Assembly: GCA_023078555.1 (NCBI GenBank) | Contig: CM041201.1 | Location: forward strand, 7,509,172 to 7,573,171 | Reading direction: 5' to 3' | Length of the DNA stretch: 64,000 nucleotides | Source: Ulva prolifera | Lineage: Eukaryota; Chlorophyta; Ulvophyceae; Ulvales; Ulvaceae | Shown: piece by piece, positions 48,760 to 59,955 of the stretch | Numbering within the stretch: position 1 is the stretch's first letter | Layout of the letters: each line of letters begins with the position of its first letter | Position numbers and translations under genes: made by a program | Notes under the pieces: model-generated | The model's input: the letters and a program-made list of their open reading frames with translations, nothing else | Told to the model about the DNA's origin: nothing | Databases searched by the model: none

Positions 48760-50901
48760 TCAGCGCCTGTGGCAGCCCCCTTCCACAGACCACTCGAAGC
48801 ACACACGCACGCACACGCCCCGCATCCGAGGCCAGCAGTCACACAACCGCCGCAGCTGCAGCCGGCGAGGGCACACCTTGGTCGAGCACTTGCTCCCATG
48901 CGAAGTCGTGGTGTCGTCCGAGCAAGACAGCAGCGCCGGCGAGGCGCCGCCGGTCGTGCCGTCGATGTACGACACGATCGTGCTGTCGGACACCTGCTTC
49001 TCAGAGGAGCAGTCCAGCCGCGGCGCCGCATCCGCCGAGTCCCACAGCAGCGCGTGGCCGTGGCTCCCGGCCGTGTCAAAGCATGAATCATGCTGCCCGC
49101 TCAGCAGCTGAGACGCCTGGTGCAGCACCGCCGCAGTGCACGAACGCGCGGCTGAGCCGCGCACGTTCGGCGACGGCGGCGCCGGCGTCGACCGTGGCGT
49201 GTGCGTCTCCCCGGACGCGTCCGTCAGCGCGCCTGACGTCGGCGTCGCCGCCCCGATCAGCCCCTCGGCGGCAGCGCGCGGCGTGCCGCCGAGCGCGCGC
49301 GCCGCGGGCGTCCCCGACGCGGCGGACCCGTGCACATGCATGCTCGTCCACGTGCTCTCGCGCTGCGCAGCGCCGACGACGCTGCAGCTCGGCAGCACGG
49401 ACGGCAGCATCGCAGTGTCGAGCGCGAGCGTGCTCTCTGACGCGTCCGAGAGGGCCCCGGACAGCGCGTCGAGGTCCTCCGAGGTGGCCCCCCCGCCGGC
49501 GCCGCCGCACTCGCTGCCCGCGCCGAGCGTCGACTCGACCGTCACCTCCTGGGTGATGGTGTCGAGGTGCGCGTCGAGGCGCGGGCACCCGCGGCACTCC
49601 TGCGGCGTCATCGACCGCGTCTGCATGCCCGAGTCGTCCCCGGCGGCCGCGCTCGACATCATGCTTGAGTTGAGTGAGCTCAGCGTCGGCGCGGCGCGGC
49701 GCGGCGGCAGGCTGCGCAGGGGCGACACCGCGAGGCTCGACGCACAGCGCGTACTGCAGCAGCTCGGGGGTGTGTGCGATAGGTGCATCACGCCATGGAG
49801 GGCGCCAGTGAGGGCGCCGGTGAGTCCGGCCGTGCTGCTGAGCGGGCCCGTCGCGCCGCCGCGGCGGAAGTCCATGGACATCGCGTCTGGCTGCGCGAGC
49901 CAGTTGCGCAGCGCGCCGCACTGGCTGTCCGGGGTGACGTCCTCGAGCTCAAAGAACGGCGCGGTCGGGACGGCGACGGCGGAGGATGCCGGGGACAGGC
50001 GCGACGAGTTGAACGCGTCGACGCGGCTCATTGGCTTGCGTGGCGCAGCGTTCGCGGACTCGCACGAGGAAGAGGAGGCCCGGCGGTGGTGGCGGCTCGA
50101 GGGCGAGCACGTGTGGCGGGAGCGCAAGAGGGTGAGGCGGGGGAGGAGGTGGTGGGCTTCCGTGATGGAGAGGACGTCGTGGGTGGTGGCAGCGGTGATG
50201 ATGGCGCGCGGCGAGAGAGTGGGTGTGGAGGGGGGGGCTGCGGCGGGGGGCGTGTGCCGGGGGGGGAGGGGGGGCGTGCCGCTGGGAGGCGTGCAGGCAG
50301 CCGAGAGGTGGAACACGCGGCGGGGTGAGGGCTGTAACAAGGCTGAGTGTCCGTATGAGCGGCTGCCGAGCAGCGGCACCTGGGAGGAGGAGGCCGCGGG
50401 AGCCAGGGCACTGTCGGATTTGGGCCTGGCGATGCGGGTGAGGAGCGGCATTTGGGAGGAGCCGTTGGGCTCAAGGCGGCCCCCATGGACGTCAGAGGTA
50501 GGGAGGAAGGAGCTAGGCGATGTTGAGAGGCTAGAGGACACGGTGGTGCTGGACGGTGTGGACGCCTTGGGGGAGGGGGAGGGTGATGGGGCGCGATTGC
50601 GAGACCGGAAGTGCCACCGCTTGCGAGTGATGCCTTGAAGCAGCGGTGGCGGAGCAGCGCGGGACGACGCGATGGCCCTGGCTGGCACATTCTTTGAACC
50701 CAGCAGCTGCTCCATCTGCTGCCTTCTTCGTGGACGGAAGAATTTAGAGCGGCGTTGCGCTAAAGCATGCTGCTTGCCTGTAGCGGCCTTGCCCTTGACG
50801 TAGAGCGTCACGAACGCGTCACTCGCAAGGTCCTTGGACATGGCTTTATCTGCGTTGCTTTCCATGACGTTACGCGGAGCACCTGCACGCTGTTCTGTCA
50901 T
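48760..50901 (-). CDS. Large Ser/Pro/Ala-rich disordered protein
   Basis: A single – frame of 713 codons starts at an ATG at 50901. It is likely that only the part to about 48880 is coding in this exon, since an AAG/GTGTGC donor occurs there and the remaining tail (48760–48880) is of low quality. The product has a basic N-terminal region, long Ser/Pro/Thr-rich segments with many S-P sites, and an acidic Asp/Ser/Glu region near the C-terminus. No domain is recognised. It is unusual here for such a long exon to be free of introns. An overlapping + frame of 500 codons (49136–50638) exists; I prefer the – frame because it is longer, starts with ATG at a sensible place and ends at a plausible donor. 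Confidence 0.5.
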   Translation of the reverse strand: MTEQRAGAPRNVMESNADKAMSKDLASDAFVTLYVKGKAATGKQHALAQRRSKFFRPRRRQQMEQLLGSKNVPARAIASSRAAPPPLLQGITRKRWHFRSRNRAPSPSPSPKASTPSSTTVSSSLSTSPSSFLPTSDVHGGRLEPNGSSQMPLLTRIARPKSDSALAPAASSSQVPLLGSRSYGHSALLQPSPRRVFHLSAACTPPSGTPPLPPRHTPPAAAPPSTPTLSPRAIITAATTHDVLSITEAHHLLPRLTLLRSRHTCSPSSRHHRRASSSSCESANAAPRKPMSRVDAFNSSRLSPASSAVAVPTAPFFELEDVTPDSQCGALRNWLAQPDAMSMDFRRGGATGPLSSTAGLTGALTGALHGVMHLSHTPPSCCSTRCASSLAVSPLRSLPPRRAAPTLSSLNSSMMSSAAAGDDSGMQTRSMTPQECRGCPRLDAHLDTITQEVTVESTLGAGSECGGAGGGATSEDLDALSGALSDASESTLALDTAMLPSVLPSCSVVGAAQRESTWTSMHVHGSAASGTPAARALGGTPRAAAEGLIGAATPTSGALTDASGETHTPRSTPAPPSPNVRGSAARSCTAAVLHQASQLLSGQHDSCFDTAGSHGHALLWDSADAAPRLDCSSEKQVSDSTIVSYIDGTTGGASPALLSCSDDTTTSHGSKCSTKVCPRRLQLRRLCDCWPRMRGVCVRVCFEWSVEGGCHRR

Positions 50902-52651
50902 CTTGAATGATCAGGCGCGACCGGATCCATGGTTTGAGGCGAGTCGTTCGAGGACACGCCAAATTCAAACTGCACCTGCCGCTCACTTCTTGAGACCGTA
51001 CGCACCAAGCCCTGCCGAGATAACGACTACCATGTTCCGATCGAGGCTACTCCTCGACTTGCAGAGGCACCACCACGAGCGACAGCATACCGCTGGGCGT
51101 GAGACAGAAAACGAACAAATCAGCGGTTGCGCAACCGCATGGTGCACCGTTCGCTACACACATGTAACGTACATGGCTGTAAGGCACAGGTTAGCAGGAT
51201 AAAGCGTACGAATACGGGCGGTCCGCATTCCTCGCATATGGTTACCGTCACGAAGTATGCTCGTGATGACGGTGAGTTCGCCGGCCGAGGCCATCGCGGT
51301 GCACCGCACGGGAACGAACTCCGAAGTCGCAGGAGAACGTCACTAGTGGTACAGGGTAGCGCTTGTTTGTTCAGCAGCGGCGGATGACTTGGGATGAGAA
51401 TGGGGATGCATATGTGCTAGTTTGATGTTTTTGTAATCGTTCGTCATGCAAAACCTTCAAACAAACCTAGGCCGACAAAGACCGCATATGCTCACTCTAA
51501 CGCATCAGGGCATTCAAGCAAGGGCATACTGCTCAAAGCGCAAAGTGGGTCGCAGTTTAGCCGGACGAACAGGCGAATTGGCATTGGCCAGCCTCGGCTT
51601 GAAGCGGCTCAGACATCATGCCTGGACTATCCATTACATGCGGCAAATGGTACAGCCCAATTGAGATACTAAGGCTGAAATGATGTGAGTGGGACATGCA
51701 ATCACTGTGGTGACCAGTTATGCCTGCTCTTGTCGTGTGAACTCGAAACAGCGTTCTCGACACCGTGTGAGTAGGCTTCCACCTGGAGCGCACATTCTCA
51801 CTGCAGATACAGTATATGCCTTACAACTGCTCGTACTGACTTGCTGCCGCGGCGCGATGATATCCACCATGCGCATTTCTTTGATGCACCAGGATGCGTT
51901 GGTCGAAGGCCGCGCACCTAAGCTGTGCCATAGAGCCGCAGGCGAAGACCACCTTTGATCACTGGCATTGTCTGCGGAGTAGCTGATCCCAACCCTTTGC
52001 GAAGATGCCTCGAAGTGGCTGGATGCAAGCTGCTTCAGCACTGGTGAAGCCGACAACCGAAGGTAACAGAGGTCAATAAAAGCTCAAGAGTAACCCCTCG
52101 AAGCAGGTACGATAAGACTCAGACATCCTGATGCTGACAGAAGGCGAGATCGCGCGGCCTACACAGTTCTTACACGTTCTAGCACGAGCAATGCAGACCT
52201 GCTGACAGTGAAGCAGTCGATCCCCGTCGAGACAAGGCCGAGCACTGGCAAGGCCAACTACCTTCCATGACTGCCGCTGCAAGTGTTATGAATTGTCAAG
52301 GCGCGCTTCTGTGACTCGAAACAGCGCTGGCATCATCATCATGCATGCGCTCGCGCCTGTACGCCGGATATTGTAATGCATGCACGTGAGCGGGCGCATC
52401 CCGGAATTTGCAAGTGCACAGGTATGCACATCGCAAGCCCTGGCAGTGCTGATTCCGAAAACTCACGTGCTAGTTCTGATCACTCAGCCTGCTGCTACGG
52501 AGACCGTCGGCGCCTACTGAAACATCGGTGCATCGTGCACTTGAAGCAGTTCAGCCCACTGAGACGCTGTCGACTCAATAGTATCGAATGCAGCTTATGA
52601 ACGCAGCTCGGCGCAAGTTGGATTGCTCAGCCGACCCGCGCTTGCGGCTGC
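50902..52651. other. Intergenic region
   Basis: No gene is recognised. Short frames occur on both strands. The left end should contain the promoter of the disordered-protein gene (–). Confidence 0.5.
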
Positions 52652-54075
52652 ATGGAGGATGCGGCAAAACCCATTGTCGCTGGGGATATCTTGGACTCAC
52701 GTAACCACTTTCGCCTATCGGCCCAGTTGCAGGCTATCCGCAAGGTGCTTTTGTTACGTGCTTATGCTGCGGGGTGCCATGCAGCTGGCTTGACTCAGGT
52801 GTGCGCAATCTTCGGTGCAAACTCAAATTTCTTGATGAGTCACGGCTGACCTCCCGAGAGTACTTGGGGAGCACTACTACCTTTGAGGTAAAGCGGAATG
52901 CGGCACGCTTTGACTCACGCTGTGATGGTGTCTCTTGAGGTGTAATGATCGACCACAAGTCGTCGTAGTGACATTTCGAGCATGCGTTGCACGCGCATGC
53001 AGCTTTCCGCTGATTACCGGCGTGCTCGATGCCCCTGGCCTGAGACGCACACCAACGCAACGTTGTTCAGGGACTGATGCAGTATTGAGCATGACCACGC
53101 ACGTTAGTACCACGGCCACCGTCTGGTGCCGGGCAGCGCATATATCTTTGAGGCAGCCAATCACATGCGCACTCGAAATTTGAACTGCCGACAGGAATAG
53201 TATGTATTTGTGCGCATTAGGCTGCGATGCACGGCTTGCACAGTGGGTGTGGTGTCTGTGCGTGTCTGCGCACTTGCGGTCAACGCTCGGGGGGGACTTG
53301 CACAGTGCGAACTGCATGGGATGCGGCCGAGGCAGGTGTGCTGGGCAGCACAGCTACATGCAGCTACAGACTCCACAAAAGGTGACCGTTTGTCGTCTCG
53401 CGCCTTGAATGGCTGCATGCATCAAGTTTGTCGCACGCAAGCCTGTGTTCATTGCTGGTGAGGCAGCGTTCCTGCTGCGCATGTTGCACACAGCTAGAAC
53501 AATAAATTTGGCGAGAAGTCCGAGCCAGTGCATCAATATTTGACCGGTCATCGGCATGTATCGATTTCTGGCGGTGGTCACCGCACCGTTGGCAGCGACG
53601 GGCCAATTTGATGGAGGCATGGCGTGATCCCTGACGATCCCCGCAGATGTTGCGGCAGATGGCAAATGATGTGATTAGCTATGAACATAATCTACGGTCA
53701 TTTCCGAGACCTCCTACGGTGGTGGACCGGTCCAGTAGTGAGGCATGTGGGATCCGCTGTGGTTTGTTCAGGCCAGGACCCGGTGCAGTCACTGAAAAGC
53801 GACACTACGCAAGTAAAGCAAAGCTTTCAGCATTGTCTGAATCGTACCTCGCTTTGAAGGCAAACCTGACAAAGGATGCCCGGGATCGTGGGGTGGCCTT
53901 CCCCGAGCCTGGCTTCCCAAGGACAACTCACTGTCCATCCAGCAATCATCACTGCGCCTGCATAAACGATGCTTTGATTATTGAGCCATGTCGTTTCCCT
54001 CCCTGTAGAGGCTCTCCAGACATCAACACAGCATGCGTCCAGCTCAAGCGCAGTGCAATGCAGCTGAACTGCTGA
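52652..54075 (+). CDS. Possible two-exon gene, unrecognised
   Basis: An ATG at 52652 opens a 49-codon stretch of helical, protein-like sequence (Ala/Leu/Arg-rich with D-S-R-N-H-F-R) ending in a CAG/GTGTGC donor near 52798. A second + frame begins after a CCGCAG acceptor at 53646 and stays open to 54075, with a Lys/Leu/Ala helix near 53810–53880. They could be two exons of one gene, but phase and product are unproven and no family is known. Confidence 0.25.
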
Positions 54076-55753
54076 GCTCCTGCAACGGGTGAGAAACCCC
54101 AAGCAACTTGGCAGGCCGTAAACATGCAGATAGTAGCCTCTAAGGATAGCAGGATTCAGCTCAGGTTGCAACGCAAAGCCATACATAAGTGCACACCTGA
54201 TGCGGCGCAGCGGTTTGGCCCACATTGCACTCTAATCGTGCCACTCTGGCACTCTAGTCGTGGCGGCGGCTCAACCGATGGCCTTGGCCAATGTACAGAT
54301 CCTCCATCCTCCTGTCTTGCAGGAAGGCAGGAAGGCGGGGCAGGCAGTGGGGCCTGCTGTGTGCTGCGATCTGTGTGTGTCCGGGAGGAGTGCAGGCTGT
54401 GGCACAGTCTCACTGCAGTTATAGGCTCTGTTGCGCAGAGCACTGGCCAGGCCTTCCATGCACCAAAGCAGAATTTTGGTAAACTTTCTCCTTTTCGAGG
54501 ATTTTCATATGCATCGATTCTGCGGCTGGCGGGGTGTCCCCAGGTTGTGCTGCAGCTTCTCGCCAGCTATGCATGTGACCTTTCGGTCCCAACGAGGCGA
54601 GCTCAGCTTGCACACACTACCCGGCCGGCCGCGGCCCTCCGACACGGTCCGTGTCACATATTACCTGCGCTGTGCACACCGATGGCTGCCGACCCAGTGT
54701 GCGTCTCACTTTCAGCGTCGCGCATGCTGGCTGTGGTTGTGGTGTCGATTGTTAGCTGCCAGACACTCCGAGTCGAGGAGTAGATGTGTATGGATTTGCT
54801 GTAATGTCACGCATTCGCCCGTTGCAGCCACGGCAACGCAATTTGACACGCAGCATGTATATTTTGAGCATGGACTCGTTTGGCACAATCGCAGCCCGGC
54901 TCGATGGAGTCGTGCAACAGACCTAGGTCCGCAGCTGAGCCTGTGTTGAGCAGAAAGACCTGGTACACGGCGAGCTGCCGCTAGCTCATTGCCATGTACA
55001 ATTGCATTAATCAGTTTATTACTGCTGTGGAGACATGCGTACGTGTTCTGACTGCAAGCTCTTGCATCAAGTCAACACGTCGGACCAGACCTGTCGGTTG
55101 CAACATGTGTGTGCAGCTTTTCGCACTGTCCCAAGCTGTGCAAGCGACCACACATGTCCATGGCCATACGTGCATCGACATTCGACCACGGCCGTGCGTG
55201 TCTGATGCTTCGCACACACGAAACTCTGAGCTATAGCTCGAGCGCACGGGCGCAGGCGCAGCTGTGGCTTACACTGCTCCCGCGTGTGCCTTCTGTAGGT
55301 CGTGCGACGACAGACATGCATTGTACCTGCATTCATACACGGGCCCGGGGCAGGCATACGAACGTGCGCCGGCACTGCGTGCCAGTGACACGGCCTGAGT
55401 TCGCAAGCGCTAGCTCGTCTTCAGATGCCTGAGACTCTCCATCCCACGCAGTTCGCGCCGGTGCTTGAGGCATTACGTGTGCACCAGATTTACTCCAGAT
55501 GTACTTTTGCTTTACTTTACCATGCACTTGAAAGCGTGCACGTGGTAACCTTGATAACGTAAATTTGCGGGTCGAAACAGAGCCCTACAGTTACGTATAC
55601 GGGCCGTAACTGACGGCGTACGTGTGCACGTGGCAGCAGGACTGCAGCACTGCCCAACAGCACTAGTGCATCCTTAGCTCCGACAAGCTAAGGATCCATC
55701 AAAATGCACACAATGTCCTCCAAAATGTACACGTCGCCGCTCGTTGGGCGCTG
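54076..55753. other. Gene-poor stretch
   Basis: No gene is recognised. A + frame of 219 codons (54124–54783) overlaps other frames and has no domain. A small hairpin at about 55667–55692 has a 10-bp stem (ATCCTTAGCT/AGCTAAGGAT) and a 6-base loop. Confidence 0.5.
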
Positions 55754-55880
55754 CTTGATCATCCAGCCTGATCATGAGCAGCGAGCCGGTCCCTCCTCTC
55801 CACAGGAGACACTTGATCATCCAGCCTGATCATGAGCGGCGAGCCGGTCCCTCCTCTCCACAGGAGACACTTGCCCAGCC
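55754..55880. repeat. 58-bp tandem duplication
   Basis: Two 58-bp copies (55754–55811 and 55812–55869) differ at one base and are followed by the first bases of a third. Each unit carries a TGATCATCCAGCCTGATCA near-palindrome. Confidence 0.95.
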
Positions 55881-56126
55881 CGCCATTCGCAAGTACAACG
55901 CTATACGCTGCAATGCATGCACATGCCTGTCACGACAGGCCCGCGGCGCCGATGGTGGCTGCACTGCCCGGGGTCGGGATACGGACCACTTGGAACCATA
56001 CTCGCGCTGGGGGGCCGTCGCGCCTTGGCCGGGGATTCTGTGTACGCGACTGTGGGCCTGGGGTGGAACACGGCGGTCCTTCTTATAGGATCTGGGTGGG
56101 GCTTTGCGTGAGCGTACGTGTGGCCC

Positions 56127-56148
56127 GGGGGGGGGGGGGGGGGGGGGG
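56127..56148 (+). repeat. G22 homopolymer run
   Basis: Twenty-two consecutive G, followed by GC-rich sequence with further G-runs. It could form a G-quadruplex and could pair with the C-run 172 bases downstream. Run length is probably not exact in the assembly. Confidence 0.9.
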
Positions 56149-56271
56149 TCGAGGGCCCCCGGGGGGAGGCAGTTTCTGGGGCTGGCTCATCTGCAGGTAC
56201 TGGTAGCTACTGGTTGATGTTCAGGAGGCCAGCGTGTGATGTCCTGGGTCTATTTGTGCTTCTTGACCAGC

Positions 56272-56294
56272 TGTGGCAATCCAGTGGTATAGCC
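56272..56294 (+). repeat. Half copy of the palindrome family
   Basis: The left arm and A-box-like core (TGTGGCAATCCAGTG then GTATAGCC) of the 45-nt palindrome are present, but the right arm is missing. The C43 run begins 27 bases later. Confidence 0.75.
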
Positions 56295-56318
56295 AGAACC
56301 CTGCGACAAACCACATCC

Positions 56319-56320
<2 letters not shown>

Positions 56321-56363
<43 letters not shown>
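56321..56363 (+). repeat. C43 homopolymer run
   Basis: Forty-three consecutive C. Runs this long are often mis-sized by sequencing and assembly, so the true length is uncertain. Confidence 0.9.
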
Positions 56364-59300
56364 TTCCCCGGGGCGGTTTTTGTTCGCACACCACTGCGAG
56401 ATACGAGATATGCAGAACAAGATATGCGGAACAATGGCATGCCAAGATGACATTCCCGAGTTGCAGTTCGTTCGAATGATCCCTGCAGCTGTTGACCAGT
56501 CTCTGCCTGTTCCGAATTCTGACTTCCCGAATCGGAAGTCAGATCATCATTGTGCACAGTTGTCCTGCAGTTGTTGTTGTTCTAGAGCATATTACGCCTC
56601 AGGCACAGTTGTAAAAGGTTACAGAGATGCCATCAAGCTAGCCATGTACACTGGCTTGGGTATGCATTCCCAACAACAATTGTATGCAAGGGCGCTACTG
56701 GAAGCAGTAAGCTGTGAGTGCAGCCAATGTCTTCTGAGATGCTACAATTACCCAATGTATGACGCCTGTAGATGAGGTGTGCATTCAACCCAGAGGCAGA
56801 TAGCTGCAGGTACGTCATGAGAGTCGTGAGCTGCGATTGTCTTTTATCGAAAGGGATCTCTTTCTGGAGCTGCGAACTCTGGCGGACCCATTGCAGTGCT
56901 GCCCTGCATCATGGCCTGGCTGGGCCTGGATGAGACAGCCTGTCGGTAAAACCATAGCGTGTCATGCAGACAAATCGAACAGTGGTAGCATGCCCGGCCT
57001 CTGTCCTTTGTAAGAACAAGTCGAAGAGTGTATCAAGATCCGAGATACGTCACCTCATCTACGGTTGTGCGACAGGATCCGAAACGAGAGCACTCGAAGA
57101 ACATAATCACAAGATCATAATGTGATGAGTGTGATCTATGACAGTTCAGAATCTGGATCTCCCGCGGGATCCCGGATGCACTGAGGCCGCATGACCTGCA
57201 GTAGAGATAGCAATGCGGCTGACACGCGTATCTCGCAGCTGGTGACACATTTGCTTGCAGCGTTGGCCCGCCGCTTCGTAAGTGCTACTATACTTGTGCG
57301 GTATCCGTTCACTCTTCTGCATGGCATGTAATTGTTGCATTGTATTGAAGCATCATGGTCCGGTTTGTATGTTTCCTGTGGTATCCTGCTGCTTCATAAC
57401 ACTCATATGCACCAAGCTGGCCACATCCCCCAAAAATTGATTTTCTTATCCGGATTTGTCCAAACAAATCCCGATTTATCGGGCCCCATTTGCAAAATCC
57501 CGACATCGGGAGATCGGGGGCGACCCAACCCAGCTGCATGCAGCGCTGGCACACCGCGCAGGGCACCCGTCGCTACACACACACAGAGCTCTAGCGATAG
57601 TGGCCCGCGTCACGTGCCTCAATCGATCGGGCTGTGGTCAGCAGCTAGCGTGTGCGCTCCAGGCGTCGACCATGTAGTGCACGTACATGATGCAAGTTGC
57701 CAACGCCCATGTTGCAGCTGAAGCCCGCGCATGGTGCCGGTCGACGCGTCTGCACCGTGTCCGGAAGGGTCTCTGGTCAACACAACAAGAGTGAACGGAC
57801 TCACGCATGTACATGTGCAGGACCATGGTGGTTTCTGGAGTCCGCGGATCTGGACACTGCGTTCCTCATGCAACGTACGACTTCGTCAGCTCGAGTCCAT
57901 GGGGCAAAGGCGACTACATATCACGGCGCTAGCTGCATGCAGCACGTGGGCTGACGTGCGCACGACTACTCCACAGCAGTGCATCAAAATCTCCAGCCCG
58001 ATCACAGTGCTACCTGTAGCATTGCATGCATATGCATGGCGTGGTTGCAATGCTCGCACAGGTTTTCGCACCTCTGCGGCCCACTTCAGGAGACCTCCTT
58101 GGGAAGACCCCCGGGAGCTGTAATTTAGGATCCGGAGAGTAATGCATACGTCGTTGTACATGCCCAAATGTGATTGAACAATTCTTGTACAAGTGAACAG
58201 CCCGGTGCAACGACGACTGCGCGGATGTCGGTGCTTGGGAATCTTAAGCGCTCAATCTCCCTCAACTACTTATACTTACATGCAAAGCTTGTCAGTGGAC
58301 GCTTGTCAATGGAATTCCGTCCGATTTCCTCCCGGCAAAATCAAGTGTGACACGCTCAGCAAGACTATTCGTCCGAACTCGTACTCAACGGTCCCAACCT
58401 TCACGTCACTGTCACGCCTTTTCTTTGCAATAATCAAGATCGCGTACGTTCAGCACAGAAGAAAGATGCACTTGCGTAACTCTTGCCAAGCGCATGCACA
58501 TGAGAGCGAGACACTGCAGCTGCTGCAGCCGCAGCCGCAGGTGCCGCTTCCGCAGCGTGCTCGTTGTGCATAGATCGACCGTCCATATGAATTCACGCAA
58601 AATCATGCATGAGTTGAAATTGAAATTCATGGCGCGGCCACGTAGCTACGTGTAGGGCTTAACAGTCAGACTGTGTAATCCACATCGATTCGGCGTACTG
58701 CACTACTCGCCTCGGTTGCCTCGGTTGCGTCTGACAGGGCATACACGCAACACATCAAACACAGCTTGTACACAGGTGTGAGCGGTGGTTTGTGTTTGTT
58801 CGCAAGTCGAGAAAGTGACCTTCGCTTGGCACATGCCCGGCTGGTGCATGCATGTCAGCCTCCTTGTCTGACCACGGCCGACAATGGCCATGGCAACACC
58901 ACTGAACATGGCAGTGACAACACTGATAGAGTAGGTCTGTGACTAGCTCCATGGCCACCCTTCCAGTGAAAGGGCTGCTGCCCTGCTGCCGTGAAGCGCC
59001 AAGGCCTTGCAAGGTCATACTGCAGCCACATCACCTGGAGGAACTTCTGCAGTACCAAATGCAACAGAGCAGAGCGTCACGTGTTGTGTCCATGTGCAGC
59101 TATGCCACAGCTGCAGCTGAACAGAGGCTGTGAGACAGACACATAGCACTGCACATGCATGGCTGTATCTGGGCAGCAGCAAAGTTTGTTCACAGTCGGA
59201 TTTGTCTGCACACTGGCCAGTTTCAAATCCCTTCCGCCACGCTTATGATGGCCTGGCCTTTGCCTCCAAACACACTTGGGCCTACCTTTCCCTTGGGACT

Positions 59301-59490
59301 TTGTCCTTGTAGCACAGGGAGGTGCTAGCTATGCAACAACGACACGCCTCTGGACTGAGTAAGAGGAGTAACAGGAGTGAACACATGCAGTTTGTGTGCA
59401 TGCAAGGCATAGGTATGGCTGTCTGCCTGCCTGTGCAGGGCTGTCTGCTTGGGAATGATGTTACAGTGACGGGTGGTTCTGTGCTGTCAA

Positions 59491-59535
59491 TGTGGCAATC
59501 CAGTGGTATAGCGGCCATATCACTGGATTGCCACA
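59491..59535. repeat. 45-nt palindrome, copy 1
   Basis: Arms TGTGGCAATCCAGTG and CACTGGATTGCCACA pair perfectly around a 15-base centre (GTATAGCGGCCATAT) that itself pairs in part with G·T wobble. Confidence 0.95.
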
Positions 59536-59699
59536 GTCAACACAGCCATAACATATGTGCTGCTGACACAAAGTTCACTTTCTCATCTGCTATTGCATCG
59601 CATTGCATCCGCTGTGCTGCTGTGCTGTGTTGTGCGCTATTGTTGGTGTGTTGCTGTGTGTGTGATGTGCTACCAGCCTCTCTGACTTGTCCAATGGGT

Positions 59700-59955
59700 T
59701 GAGGACGGATTAAAAGCTACCCCCTCCGTTTCAGGAGGTCGTGGGTTCGATTCTGCGTGCGCTTTGGGGAATCGAAACGGCCGTACGTGACCACCTCGCT
59801 TAGCACAGGAGGAGGCCCTGTGAGTTGCGTACGGTCGTCTGAGGGGGGTTTCCAGGTGGTTTACCCCTTCGGCATATGTGGTCCCGTTAATTCGGAGTTG
59901 TCAATGTCCAATAGGATGCGGCTCAGTAAATTCAGATTTACTTTACTTTACTTTG
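59700..59955 (+). mobile_element. tRNA-headed SINE-like element, best copy
   Basis: The head (about 59702–59760) resembles a degenerate tRNA: an A-box-like GGATTAAAAGC, a CCTCC/GGAGG anticodon-like stem and a B-box-like GGTTCGATTCT, spaced about 33 bases apart as in pol III promoters. The body holds the blocks shared with the copies at 43.9, 63.7 and 24.1 kb. The 3' end is TTTAC repeated. The structure fits a SINE, transcribed by RNA polymerase III and moved by a partner LINE. Confidence 0.8.

Larger units (their letters stand above)
55881..59490. other. Gene-poor, repeat-bearing stretch
   Basis: No gene is recognised. Features inside are a G22 run, a C43 run, half a copy of the palindrome family at 56272, and a 24-base segment (about 56992–57015) also found near 22300. 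Confidence 0.5.

Noticed and set aside
49136-50638. A 500-codon + frame
   Set aside because: It overlaps the longer – frame and lacks any domain; treated as a composition effect, although it cannot be fully excluded.
59702-59775. A functional tRNA gene
   Set aside because: A- and B-box-like sequences are present, but no proper acceptor stem, D-arm and T-arm can be folded; it is better explained as a SINE head.
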